From Gramella sp. MT6 (GTDB lineage: Bacteria; Bacteroidota; Bacteroidia; Flavobacteriales; Flavobacteriaceae), in contig NZ_CP048410.1 in NCBI RefSeq assembly GCF_019357415.1, forward strand, positions 372,001 through 436,000: a stretch of DNA of 64,000 nt, written 5' to 3'. Both the position numbers and the translations under genes were made by a program. How positions within the stretch are numbered: the first letter of the stretch is position 1; each line of letters opens with the position of its first letter. Below the pieces are notes generated by a model, which was given only the letters and a program-made list of their open reading frames with translations, had not been told where the DNA came from and did not search any database. Shown here piece after piece: positions 18,453 to 28,279 of the stretch.

Positions 18453-19775
18453 TTATTTCTTTAATTTTACAATAAACCTGGTATATGTATTCTTATCTGT
18501 ATTAGACTCCATTTGTAATTCTCCACCATGTGCTTTGATGATATCATTAGTAATAGAAAGTCCTAGCCCTGTTCCCTCCGTTCCCTTTTTAGTTGTAAAA
18601 AAAGGTTGAAGGATCTTAGATTTATATTCATCAGATATACCCGGGCCATTATCTTCGATTTCAAGAATAATATTGTCGTCCTCACGATAAGTACGAATGC
18701 TAAGTTTTGGTGCGTATTCAAATTCAGGCTTAGACATCTTGAGCTTGTCATGCATAGCATCAAAGGAATTATTGCATAGATTTAAAATAACCCGGCTAAA
18801 GTCTTCATGAATAATAGAAACCTTGCCTATCTCTTCATCCAATTCATAATCTATACTCACATTCATTGGCTTTTTACCGGCTCTCATTCCATGAAAGGCC
18901 AGATTAACATACTCCTTTATGAGTCCATTAAAATCTACTTTTTCAGCCTTGCCATTGCCCCCACGACTATGTTGCAGCATAGACTTCACAATACTATCTG
19001 CCCTGGTTCCATGCTGTTTTATCTTCTCCAGATTTGACTTTACATCTTCAAGGATTTCCCTGGCCTCGCTCAGGGCAGCTGAGCTTTCTATTTTATTTAG
19101 TTCTTCAAAGGTCTCATCGATCAGTTCCACATTCAGGTCTGAAAAATTATTAACGAAATTGAGCGGATTTTTGATCTCATGAGCGATGCCGGCAGTTAAT
19201 TCCCCGAGGCTGGCCATTTTTTCTGAATGGATAAGCTGTTCCTGGGTAGCCCTTAAACGGTTTAAAGATTCTTCGAGCTGGGAAGTTCTTTTCTTTACTT
19301 CTTCCTTTAATTCTTCATTCTTCTTTTTAAGATGCTCAATTCCAAAAGTATCTATTTCACTATCCACAAATTCAGGTTTAGATCCATGAAAATGAACAAG
19401 CAACCATTTCCCTCCCGAGTACTCGTAGACACCCGTATACCTCATATACATTTCGATCTTCTCCCCATTGGCCGTGGGAGAGAAAAATTTTACATCATCG
19501 CAAAGAACCGCCACAGTATCGTTAGCCAGCATCCTGTATGAAAAGGGCTCTGAATTCCATTCCAAACGGTAATTTTCAAGTTGACTTAGAGTATTTCCAA
19601 GGATCCAGAGGTAATCTTCCTTCGAAAGGATCTTTTCATCCCAGGTTGTTCCAAAACCACTTATTTTGTCATCGATAAATTTTACGGCTTCCTTCTCAGA
19701 TAATTTACCGGTAAAGATTATCTCGAAAATTCGTTTATGAGTTTGATGAAGTATATTTTCTTTTGTATCCATCAT
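18453..19775 (-). CDS. Cytosolic histidine kinase with SnoaL/NTF2-like sensor domain
   Basis: 440 residues, no signal peptide or membrane helix. Residues about 8-135 look like an NTF2/SnoaL-like cone-shaped domain (DUF4440/SnoaL_3 type), ending in the typical GGKWLLVHFHGSKP strand. A coiled coil (145-185) leads to a HisKA core with H199 in AGIAHEIKNPLNFVNNF and an HATPase domain with NNSFDAM, EDNGPGIS and GTEGTGLGLSITNDI. NTF2-like folds often bind small hydrophobic ligands, so it may sense one in the cytoplasm (inference). It lies 12 nt after the TPR kinase and 5 nt before a receiver gene. Confidence 0.9.
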   Translation of the reverse strand: MMDTKENILHQTHKRIFEIIFTGKLSEKEAVKFIDDKISGFGTTWDEKILSKEDYLWILGNTLSQLENYRLEWNSEPFSYRMLANDTVAVLCDDVKFFSPTANGEKIEMYMRYTGVYEYSGGKWLLVHFHGSKPEFVDSEIDTFGIEHLKKKNEELKEEVKKRTSQLEESLNRLRATQEQLIHSEKMASLGELTAGIAHEIKNPLNFVNNFSDLNVELIDETFEELNKIESSAALSEAREILEDVKSNLEKIKQHGTRADSIVKSMLQHSRGGNGKAEKVDFNGLIKEYVNLAFHGMRAGKKPMNVSIDYELDEEIGKVSIIHEDFSRVILNLCNNSFDAMHDKLKMSKPEFEYAPKLSIRTYREDDNIILEIEDNGPGISDEYKSKILQPFFTTKKGTEGTGLGLSITNDIIKAHGGELQMESNTDKNTYTRFIVKLKK

Positions 19776-19787
19776 AAAATCAGAGTG

Positions 19788-22277
19788 TTAAACAGGTAAT
19801 AAGATAGTAAATATTGTTCCTTCTCCCTCTTTGGTATCTATTTTTAATTCCCCACCGTGTACCTGAATGATCTCATAACTAAGATAAAGTCCAAGTCCGG
19901 TGCCCTGCCCACTTGGCTTAGTTGTAAAAAATGGCTGAAATACCTTATCCAGGATATTCTGGGAAATTCCAATGCCATTATCCTTTACCTGTATACAAAC
20001 CTGATCAAGTTTTTTCCTGGTTAGAATTTCGACTTTTGGCATATACCCAGGATCCTTGGTATGGCATTTTTTCTGCTGTACAGCATAAAAGGCATTTGTG
20101 AGTAAGTTGAGGATCACCCTCCCTATCTCCTGCGCCATGACATTGATCTTCCCCAACCCCGGATCAAAATCCTTTTCCAGATCAGCATTGAATGATTTAT
20201 CCTTTGCGCGCAATCCATGATAAGCTAAGCGCAGATATTCATCACATAGAACATTTAGATCTGTAGGTTCTTTTTCAGAATTTTCTTTTCTGCTATGCTG
20301 CAGCATCCCTTTTACAATCGCATCTGCGCGCTTACCATGATGATTTATTTTATAAAGGTTATTCCTGATATCATTTAAAATGACTCTCACCTCATCATAG
20401 TTTCCTTTTTCAATTTCTTCAGCTAATTCATCGAGCAACTCATTATTTACTTCTGAAAAATTATTTACAAAATTTAATGGATTCTGGATCTCATGGGCAA
20501 TTCCGGCGGTAAGCTCTCCCAGACTTGCCATCTTTTCAGATTGGATTAGTTGGGATTGGGTAGCCTTGAGCTGATCTAAAGTCTGCTCTATTTTCTTCTT
20601 TTGTCTTTTTAATTGAGCATTGGCTTTTTGCTTGTTCTTATTGTTGCGGTATAAAATTATGGCCAGGACAACCACTGAAATCAAGACAATTAAAACACTT
20701 ATAATAAGCCAGCGCTGAAAAATACTTTCCTTTTCTTTTTTTAATTTTTCTCTTTCTAACAGATTTATGGTCTTTTCGCTTTCATCTAAAATAGAGCGTA
20801 TCTCGGCATCGGCTATCCTGTTTATTTCTTCAGATTTTTCTTTCTCTGACCTTAACAATTGATAGTCTTTTAAATACTGATAGGCCATTGCGGGATTATC
20901 AAGCTCCTCGTAAATCTGGGATAAAAGAAGAGTAGCCTTTTCAGTAGCCTGGGCGTTACTATCCAGATTTAAGGATTCGGTGGCATATTGTAAAGCCTGG
21001 TCATAATTTTCGATTTGAAAATGGCATTCCGCCAGGTATAAATTCATAAATGCGATAGCCCATTCAACTCCCTCTATTTTACTGAAACCCTGTTCAGCTT
21101 TCTGAAAATAGGGTATAGCTTCCTGGTATTTTCCCTGGCTTTTTAATATCTGGCCCTGAGCGTCGTTATATCTTGCAATGGCCCAGTCTTTACTTCTTAC
21201 GGTATCCTTGAGAGAAAGCTGCATATATTTTTTAGCCTCCTCATATTTTTCTATCGCAATGAGCGGAAATACAATGGTTCCATAGGCTATACGTAATCGT
21301 AAGGAATCCTTTTCCTTTTCTAATTCTTCAATTGCTATGCGATAGTTATCTGCCGCCCTGCTGTCCATACCATAATTCTCATAAGCTATGGCCAGGTTAT
21401 ACTGATCTATTATCCGCAATTCCCGATCTTCAACGGGATCTAATAGCTCCAGGGTTTTCAGGTAATATTCAATAGCCAGTGACCACCTGCCCTGCATTCT
21501 GTAACCATTTGCCATAGCACTATGGATAAGTGCCAGATTATTTTTATCCTGTTCTGCAGACATTAATTTGATCAATTCCAGCTCTATTTTTTTGGCCTCT
21601 TCTTCCTTTTCTAAATAGACCAGGGTTCCCATTTTAATGGTCGATAAATGAAATGCAGGATAGATCTCACCTATTTCTGAGAATAAGTTTATAGCTTCTG
21701 TTAGCTTCGTTAATGCTGTTTCCGGGCTCTCGAGGCGATAATAGGTTCCGGCGATAGCATATAAAAGATTCGCCTGTATCTCTTTGTTATCTGATAATTC
21801 ATCCCTTGCGAGTGTCTTATTAAATTGATCCTGAAACAGTTCTACATCTAAATTTGAATCAGACCTCAGTATATCTGTAAAATTGCTATTTTCATCACGC
21901 TCTTCCTCTAAGTAATTTGAGATCTGCTGAGCCTTTTTTCTATAATAAATACTTATGGGATTGTCTCGATCATAATAGAAAGAGGATAAGGTTAAATAGT
22001 ACATGGCTTTCCCTTCAGCATAATCCAATTTATCAGAAAGTGTTTTTGCTTCCTGTAGAGCCAGGAAACCATCTTCAAATTCAGGAATTAAAAAACACAA
22101 ACGCGCGAATTCATTCTTTAATTTTATAGTTCTTGTTCCGTCTCCTGAAGATTTATCTATAAGTTGTTTTATGCTATCCTTTTTAAATTTATAATCCTCT
22201 ATATCGCGGCTGGTCTGGCCTAAACTATTTAGACATACCGCTAAGAAAAGGATACATAATATGTGATTGATTTTCAT
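19788..22277 (-). CDS. TPR-repeat sensor histidine kinase
   Basis: 829 residues. A signal peptide (about 1-20) is followed by tetratricopeptide repeats across roughly residues 60-480, recognisable by repeats such as ALIHSAMANGYRMQGRWSLAIEYY. One transmembrane helix lies near 520-543 (WLIISVLIVLISVVVLAIIL), then a coiled coil, HisKA with AGIAHEIQNPLNFVNNF and HATPase with NAFYAVQQKK, DNGIGIS and GTGLGLYLSYEI. The TPR part is probably periplasmic and the kinase cytoplasmic. Its ATG overlaps the stop of the upstream giant kinase by 4 nt, so the two are translationally coupled. The kinase core is nearly the same as that of its neighbour. Confidence 0.92.
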   Translation of the reverse strand: MKINHILCILFLAVCLNSLGQTSRDIEDYKFKKDSIKQLIDKSSGDGTRTIKLKNEFARLCFLIPEFEDGFLALQEAKTLSDKLDYAEGKAMYYLTLSSFYYDRDNPISIYYRKKAQQISNYLEEERDENSNFTDILRSDSNLDVELFQDQFNKTLARDELSDNKEIQANLLYAIAGTYYRLESPETALTKLTEAINLFSEIGEIYPAFHLSTIKMGTLVYLEKEEEAKKIELELIKLMSAEQDKNNLALIHSAMANGYRMQGRWSLAIEYYLKTLELLDPVEDRELRIIDQYNLAIAYENYGMDSRAADNYRIAIEELEKEKDSLRLRIAYGTIVFPLIAIEKYEEAKKYMQLSLKDTVRSKDWAIARYNDAQGQILKSQGKYQEAIPYFQKAEQGFSKIEGVEWAIAFMNLYLAECHFQIENYDQALQYATESLNLDSNAQATEKATLLLSQIYEELDNPAMAYQYLKDYQLLRSEKEKSEEINRIADAEIRSILDESEKTINLLEREKLKKEKESIFQRWLIISVLIVLISVVVLAIILYRNNKNKQKANAQLKRQKKKIEQTLDQLKATQSQLIQSEKMASLGELTAGIAHEIQNPLNFVNNFSEVNNELLDELAEEIEKGNYDEVRVILNDIRNNLYKINHHGKRADAIVKGMLQHSRKENSEKEPTDLNVLCDEYLRLAYHGLRAKDKSFNADLEKDFDPGLGKINVMAQEIGRVILNLLTNAFYAVQQKKCHTKDPGYMPKVEILTRKKLDQVCIQVKDNGIGISQNILDKVFQPFFTTKPSGQGTGLGLYLSYEIIQVHGGELKIDTKEGEGTIFTILLPV

Positions 22278-25200
22278 CGGTTTGTTTTTATTGTGATTGT
22301 GAAGGTTGTTCCCGTGCCTTTTTGAGTTTCTACTTCTAGGACACCACCATGGGCCTTTACAATATCGTAGCTTAGACTAAGCCCCAAACCAGTTCCCTGC
22401 CCGGTTGGCTTCGTGGTGAAAAATGGCTGAAAGATCTTATCCAGGTTCTTTTTAGGAATCCCACAGCCGTTATCTTTAACACGAATAAACACCTGGCTCT
22501 CTTCTTTATGAGTTGAAATACTAACTTTTGGTTCATATAAAAGATCATTGGAGCTGTTTCTTTTCTGCAATACGGCATAAAAAGCATTGGTAAGCAAGTT
22601 GAGGATCACCCTTCCAATCTCCTGCGCCATCACAGCGACATTCCCAAGATCTGGATCAAAATCTGTTTCCAGATCAGCGTTAAAAGATTTATCCTTGGCT
22701 CTCAAACCATGATAGGCCAAACGCAGATATTCTTCACATAAAACATTAAGATCTGTTGGTTCTATTTCTGAATTACCTTTCCTGCTATGCTGCAGCATCC
22801 CTTTTACAATAGCATCTGCACGCTTGCCATGATGGTTAATTTTATTAAGGTTATTCCTGATATCCTTTAGAATTTCTTTTACCTCCTCCAGATCGCCCTT
22901 TTCTATTTCTTCGGCTATTTCATCTAGAAGTTCATTACTTACTTCAGAAAAATTATTCACGAAATTCAGCGGATTCTGGATCTCGTGGGCTATTCCTGCA
23001 GTTAGTTCTCCCAGGCTGGCCATCTTCTCAGATTGAATAAGTTGTTTCTGAGTTTGCTGAAGTTCTGTGAGTGCTTTTTCGGCATTTTCCCTGGCCGCCT
23101 TTATTTCTTTAAGATCCTGCTTAGCTTTTATGGCATTCGCTTCAGCAACTTTCAGATCTTTAAAACGGATGTAGGTAAGGTTAAATACTGCCGCAAAACG
23201 TTCCAGCAATTCAAGGGCATCTTCGTCCTGTTCCTCTCCGGAAGCCAAACCAATAAGTCCACCAGAAAAATAGGCCATGTACTGGATCCTCCTTTTTTGT
23301 TCCACACCACTCTGAAATGGGATCTTCAATTCCTCATTTAGATACTTGAAATAATTCTGCAATTCCCTGCCTTGCATATTTATTATCTGGGAAGTCTTTC
23401 CCTGCTTCCAGCCTTCTAACATCCGGGCAATCGAACTGTTTTTTGAAGCTTCTAACTTAAAGTGATTTGCTAGCCTGGTACCGTCTTCATTGGTTGCCCA
23501 GGCATCTATTGTGTCCAGGTCACTATCGATAAGGCCTATAAATAATCTATTTGGAGAAATCCCCAGTTCCAGTAGCTGCTCAAAAACGACCATAGAGGTT
23601 TCGGTAAATTCTTTGCTATATTCCATAGCCAGCGTACGGCTTCTCACTTTTTCCAGGGCTGTTTCCACCCTCGCTTCCCTTGCCCGCTCTTCAGCCTTTT
23701 GCAAATCGAGGAACCTGGTATAGGACTGTTCAAAGACCCTGGCAAACCTTTTAAAGATCTCGTAAGATTCCGGAACAGGTTCGTAGGTGATAAAAATGAG
23801 ATATCCATATTTAAAAAAAGCAACATGATCTATCTGGGAGGTTGGGAAAGAAATTCCCTGTGCTTTCATTTGCAGTAATTGATCACCGACTCCCGGCAGG
23901 GAGCATAAATATTCGTAATGTGCAGGACACTCGTCTTCATCTATTTCGTTGATCAGCAAGGATTGCCCTTGCTGGCCAGCATTATAATATTTAAGAAAAA
24001 TTCCTTCTCTTGGTGTTCTGTATTTAGGGAATACACCCTGGCCATTGCTACCCCATTCTACAGACCCTCTCTCATCCTCATCATAAATATTGAAGGCGCA
24101 AAACCAGGTGGACACACCAAGTTCCTGAACTTGTTTTACAAGTTCCAATGATAGATCTGCCAGATCTTCACTCTTCTGCATACCTATAGATCTGCTACGA
24201 ATCCTCTCTAAGGCAGCTTCGACCTGCGCTTCTCTGGCCTGGACTTCGGCCTTTTCCAGGTCACGAAAACGGGTATAAGTTTGCTGAAATACCTTACCGA
24301 ACCTTAAAAGGGTTTTATTTTCTTCTTCAGAAAAGGCCTCACCTTCAAAGTTCTCTATATAAAGCCCCACATCGTCCATTAAAACTGTGGATATGGCCAG
24401 CCCTTTACAGTTTTGATAATAGCTTATTACTTCTTCCGTTACACCAGGAATAATTTCAAACAACTCCTGATAAAACTTATTTTTCTCTTCAAATGTGTAC
24501 AGGTTGCTAAAAAAATTATCCCCTTTCTTTTTAGCCTTTAAAAAACTATGCCAGTGAGGAGTATCTATATAGGGAACAGTTACTTCAGCAGGAATACTAT
24601 TTTTATCGGTAAGCCAGATATGCATGTCATCGTTCTCCTTGTAGTCTATAATAAACCCGGCGTGTTCTATATTAAAATTCAGATGGACCAGCTGATCAAA
24701 TACGACCTTAATAACCTCCTCCAGTTCTGAACTTTTTTGCATTCCCATCGTTCTGCTACGCACTCTTTCCAGAGCAGCTTCGATCTGAGCTTCTCTGGCC
24801 TGGACTTCAGCTTTCTGAAGGTCCAGAAACCGGGTGTAAGCCTGCTCGAAAACCCTACCAAAACGCTCCAGTATTTCCAGGTCATTTTCAGAAATAGGTT
24901 CTTCACTTACTGTCTGGAGTCCGCTATATTCAAAAAAGGTAAAGCCAGCTACATATCTTTCAAGAGCCTTATTAGCTTCCTGAACATGCACAGGGAATCG
25001 CCTGAATTCAGTTTCTGAATAGAGATATTCATCATATATTTTTTTCTCTTCACCTTCAAGGGTATATATAAATCGCTTTTTCTGAGCCTTCCAGGCATCC
25101 CACATAGCGTGATGAAATGGATAATCTTCAAATTTCATATAGTAAGATTCGGCATCCCGTCCTGTTTCGGGATTTGCAGCCCAAACGGTATTGCTCTTAT

Positions 25201-27004
25201 CCTGTTCATCGATAAGATTGATAATACAGAAGGTAAGTGTGAATTCCAGATCTGTAAACTCCTGGAGAAGTTTATCTACCACAGATGACAACTCTGAGGA
25301 ATGGTGCATGGCCAGACTCCTGGACCTCACTCTTTCCAGAGCCGCCTCGATCTGAGCTTCCCTGGCCTGCGCTTCGGCTTTTTGGAGGTCCAGAAATCGG
25401 GTATAGGTTTGCTCAAATACTTTTCCGAAACGTTTAAAAATATCATGAGCTTCGGGAACTTCCTCATAGGTAATAAATAGTAAAAATCCCTTATTGAACC
25501 TCACCAGATGATTGAACTGTTTGGTAGGCAGATCTAATCCTGCCTCCTGGAATTGCTCAAAGGTGCTTTTAAGTTCCGGCAGAGATGTCATATAATCATA
25601 ATGGGCTACCAGGTCCTTACCGTCCTGCCCGTAAACAAAAAAATCAAGATTTTTAACTATCGCTTCATGCCAGGGAATCAAACTTTCATGTTCTGTTAAA
25701 GGCAATACGAATGGCTCTTGCAATTCCCCTTCGCTACTCATGATACAGGTACTGGATCTCTTATCTTCCGACAGAATATTATATCCTGCACTCCATGCGG
25801 GAATTCCTAATTTTCGAACTTCATTAAAAAGAACATTCGCTGCTTCTGGTAATTCATTAGAATGCTGCATGGCCATAGTACGGCTTCTAACCCGCTCCAG
25901 AGCTGCTTCGAACTGTGCCTCCCGGGCCTGGGCCTCTGCTTTTTTAAGATCCAGAAAACGGGTATATGCCTGTTCAAATACGCTTCCGAATCTCCTTAAA
26001 ACACTGTTCTCAAATTCTGTAAACACCCGGCCATGGTGATTGATTATAAATATCGAGGTGTTCCGGAATATGGCACATGACCGGGTATAACCTCCTTCAC
26101 GTGAGAAAACTTCATTTTTATGCGAATCATCTGCATTTAAATATGGAGGATGTTTGAAAAGGTGTTCAAAAAACTCAACTTTCTCTTTATTGCTAAATGC
26201 TTCGGTAAAAAAACCCGGGCCTTTTTTTATGCCTTTGATCAAGCCTTTATAAATAGGTTTATCTATAAAAGGAACATGAACTTTTTCTACATAATCTGCC
26301 GTACCTCCTGCCCCCCAGCACCAAAGTTCATCCTGTATATCTGAATTGATAATAATAAAGGCTCCTCCCGTAATTGGAAGCTCCAGTTTAAGCAGTTCCC
26401 GGCGAACCCTTTTAATTACATCCTGAAGCTCTGAGGTGTGCTGCATTTCCAGAGACTTCGCCCTGACTTTTTCCAATGCCATTTCTACCTGAAGTTCCCG
26501 GGACTTTTCTTCCAACTCTTTAGTCCTTCTATTAATAGCTTCCCGCAATTGTAAATTTTCAGCAGTGATCTGGTCGAAACCTATAGTCTCGCCTACATTT
26601 GCCTTGGCGTCTGGAATTGAAAAATGCTGATAAATGAATCGCCAACCTTCTTTTGTTTCGTGCAGAGCATTAGAAAACCTAAACCTTCCGTAAAAATTCC
26701 AATCTTCTTTATTCAAGAACCATGCGTCGAACAGGTGGGTAATAAATGCGATATTCCCGAACAACTCTACGGTTTTGATATTATTTCGCAGATCGGTTTT
26801 GCCCGAAAATTGATCGCTGGTTTTTCTAAAGAATTCGGTGGTGTCTTTTCGGTTTAGAAACTCTTCATTGTTTGTAGAACCAATGAAATGGTAATCATCA
26901 TCAAAATAGGAATCGTAGGTATCTATATCACCATTCAAATAACTATCAAGCCACTTTTGATAAATATTCAGAATCTCATTTTTATGTTTTTGAGTTATTC
27001 TCAT
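22274..27004 (-). CDS. Giant cytosolic histidine kinase: SnoaL-like domain plus six GAF-like modules
   Basis: 1576 residues from the ATG at 27004. An in-frame GTG at 27121 would add 39 residues that look non-coding, so I prefer the ATG. Domains in order: SnoaL/NTF2-like (about 1-125, ending GWRFIYQHFS); coiled coil; six modules of about 185-190 residues, each opening with a conserved coiled-coil connector such as REAQIEAALERVRSR and closing with F-x-x-VFEQ-x-YTRF; then HisKA (AGIAHEIQNPLNFVNNF) and HATPase (DNGCGIP, GTGLGLSLSYDI). The modules look GAF-like but diverge strongly inside, as if each binds something different. No membrane helix. It is the first gene of the signalling operon. Confidence 0.88.
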   Translation of the reverse strand: MRITQKHKNEILNIYQKWLDSYLNGDIDTYDSYFDDDYHFIGSTNNEEFLNRKDTTEFFRKTSDQFSGKTDLRNNIKTVELFGNIAFITHLFDAWFLNKEDWNFYGRFRFSNALHETKEGWRFIYQHFSIPDAKANVGETIGFDQITAENLQLREAINRRTKELEEKSRELQVEMALEKVRAKSLEMQHTSELQDVIKRVRRELLKLELPITGGAFIIINSDIQDELWCWGAGGTADYVEKVHVPFIDKPIYKGLIKGIKKGPGFFTEAFSNKEKVEFFEHLFKHPPYLNADDSHKNEVFSREGGYTRSCAIFRNTSIFIINHHGRVFTEFENSVLRRFGSVFEQAYTRFLDLKKAEAQAREAQFEAALERVRSRTMAMQHSNELPEAANVLFNEVRKLGIPAWSAGYNILSEDKRSSTCIMSSEGELQEPFVLPLTEHESLIPWHEAIVKNLDFFVYGQDGKDLVAHYDYMTSLPELKSTFEQFQEAGLDLPTKQFNHLVRFNKGFLLFITYEEVPEAHDIFKRFGKVFEQTYTRFLDLQKAEAQAREAQIEAALERVRSRSLAMHHSSELSSVVDKLLQEFTDLEFTLTFCIINLIDEQDKSNTVWAANPETGRDAESYYMKFEDYPFHHAMWDAWKAQKKRFIYTLEGEEKKIYDEYLYSETEFRRFPVHVQEANKALERYVAGFTFFEYSGLQTVSEEPISENDLEILERFGRVFEQAYTRFLDLQKAEVQAREAQIEAALERVRSRTMGMQKSSELEEVIKVVFDQLVHLNFNIEHAGFIIDYKENDDMHIWLTDKNSIPAEVTVPYIDTPHWHSFLKAKKKGDNFFSNLYTFEEKNKFYQELFEIIPGVTEEVISYYQNCKGLAISTVLMDDVGLYIENFEGEAFSEEENKTLLRFGKVFQQTYTRFRDLEKAEVQAREAQVEAALERIRSRSIGMQKSEDLADLSLELVKQVQELGVSTWFCAFNIYDEDERGSVEWGSNGQGVFPKYRTPREGIFLKYYNAGQQGQSLLINEIDEDECPAHYEYLCSLPGVGDQLLQMKAQGISFPTSQIDHVAFFKYGYLIFITYEPVPESYEIFKRFARVFEQSYTRFLDLQKAEERAREARVETALEKVRSRTLAMEYSKEFTETSMVVFEQLLELGISPNRLFIGLIDSDLDTIDAWATNEDGTRLANHFKLEASKNSSIARMLEGWKQGKTSQIINMQGRELQNYFKYLNEELKIPFQSGVEQKRRIQYMAYFSGGLIGLASGEEQDEDALELLERFAAVFNLTYIRFKDLKVAEANAIKAKQDLKEIKAARENAEKALTELQQTQKQLIQSEKMASLGELTAGIAHEIQNPLNFVNNFSEVSNELLDEIAEEIEKGDLEEVKEILKDIRNNLNKINHHGKRADAIVKGMLQHSRKGNSEIEPTDLNVLCEEYLRLAYHGLRAKDKSFNADLETDFDPDLGNVAVMAQEIGRVILNLLTNAFYAVLQKRNSSNDLLYEPKVSISTHKEESQVFIRVKDNGCGIPKKNLDKIFQPFFTTKPTGQGTGLGLSLSYDIVKAHGGVLEVETQKGTGTTFTITIKTNR

Positions 27005-27315
27005 ATTAAATAAGTTTCTGGAATTGAAGGGATGAACATTAGTTTCAGATAATAAATCTTTACCGCGATAAATAGGAAATAGAATTATAATTAAAACCAC
27101 CTGATATTCAGCGGAAATCACTTAGTTAATATACTCTATTTCAGTAAATTAAATCGAAAAATAGGATGAAAAGCCTGAAAAACTACATCAGTTGCAACAA
27201 ATCTTAAATGTTTTCGATTCAATAAAAGAAAGCAGGGAGTTCAGGAATGCAAGCCTTAACTAAAAATTATTGATCCACCCCAGGAAATGGCAATCTTCTT
27301 CGGTAGATTTCAGGC

Positions 27316-27343
27316 AAAAAAAATGACACCTGAAAGGTGCCAT
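27316..27343 (-). terminator. Rho-independent terminator after the 240-residue secreted protein gene
   Basis: Minus strand reads ATGGCACC-TTTC-AGGTGTCAT followed by a run of T. It lies about 32 nt past the stop of the gene at 27375 and isolates it from the kinase operon. Confidence 0.85.
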
Positions 27344-27374
27344 CTTCTTTTCAAATAATTAAACTAAACTATTG

Positions 27375-28097
27375 CTATTGATTACTAAGGTCTTCATTCA
27401 ACTTGTACATATACGCCCAGGAAGCGTCTAAAGCCTCTCTGAATTTGTCTCTCATTTCGGTCATTTTCTCTTTTCCATGTTTTTGCTCATAAACATCCCA
27501 TGGTCCATCCCACTCGGCATCAAGGCCGGCAAAATTCTTATAAGGCAGGCTTACCATATAATCTGGATCATCCTGGCCTCCACCGGCAAAGTCATACCAG
27601 TAACCCAATGGTTCTCCTTTAGCTTCTTTGTAAGTGGAAGAAACATCTTTGATCACCTCATTGAAAACTGTTGAATTATTGGTTCTGAAAAAGGTTACCC
27701 AAACCACTTTATTCCCAGAAGTTGGAGATTTACTGTAATCGGGCATGGTAGAAGCCATATTATGAGTCATGCTTTCTACGTAAGGAAATACACTGGAACG
27801 GAAAATTTCCTGGCAGGCGTTATCGGCTTCTTCAGGACCTTCGTCCATTTCAGCCCATTTATCCATAAAATAGGTCACGGCAACAACACCGCTTTCTCCC
27901 TGTACTCGATTCCAGACATTCCACGTATCTGTACCGCCATTTTCAAGATAACAATCTTTCCATTTTTTCATGCCCTCTTCGAATTTTTGCCTTTCATTCA
28001 TTTTAAGCTTCAATTCGAACATGTGTAGAATCCTGCTTTCCTCCTGAGCGATCCCTAAAAGGGGAAATAGCAAGAGGAATAAAATCACTTTTTTCAT
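27375..28097 (-). CDS. Secreted protein of unknown function
   Basis: 240 residues with a clear signal peptide (MKKVILFLLLFPLLGIAQ). The mature protein is soluble, rich in Trp and acidic residues, with two halves that each hold a hydrophobic strand followed by a helix with K/E repeats (residues 30-90 and 130-190). This could be a pair of ferredoxin-like (dimeric alpha-beta barrel type) domains, but I cannot name a family. It stands alone with its own terminator. A smaller secreted protein at 37792-38223 has a similar general design. Confidence 0.7.
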   Translation of the reverse strand: MKKVILFLLLFPLLGIAQEESRILHMFELKLKMNERQKFEEGMKKWKDCYLENGGTDTWNVWNRVQGESGVVAVTYFMDKWAEMDEGPEEADNACQEIFRSSVFPYVESMTHNMASTMPDYSKSPTSGNKVVWVTFFRTNNSTVFNEVIKDVSSTYKEAKGEPLGYWYDFAGGGQDDPDYMVSLPYKNFAGLDAEWDGPWDVYEQKHGKEKMTEMRDKFREALDASWAYMYKLNEDLSNQ

Positions 28098-28279
28098 AAT
28101 TGGTTGAATTTAGTAGTTAATAGTTATGTAATTTACTGAATTACAATAAATTAAATCCATTTTATAGTAAAAAAGTAACGAAATACCTCAATATTTAAAC
28201 ATCTACATATCAGAACATTAAAATTAATAAGCTGAACTACTTTTAAGGCTTCATGAACCTTTACCGAGAACTATTGTGA

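Noticed and set aside
27005..27121. N-terminal extension of the giant kinase with a hydrophobic stretch
   Set aside because: It starts with GTG, is AT-rich and would add a lone hydrophobic patch to an otherwise cytosolic protein; the ATG at 27004 begins the SnoaL-like domain cleanly.
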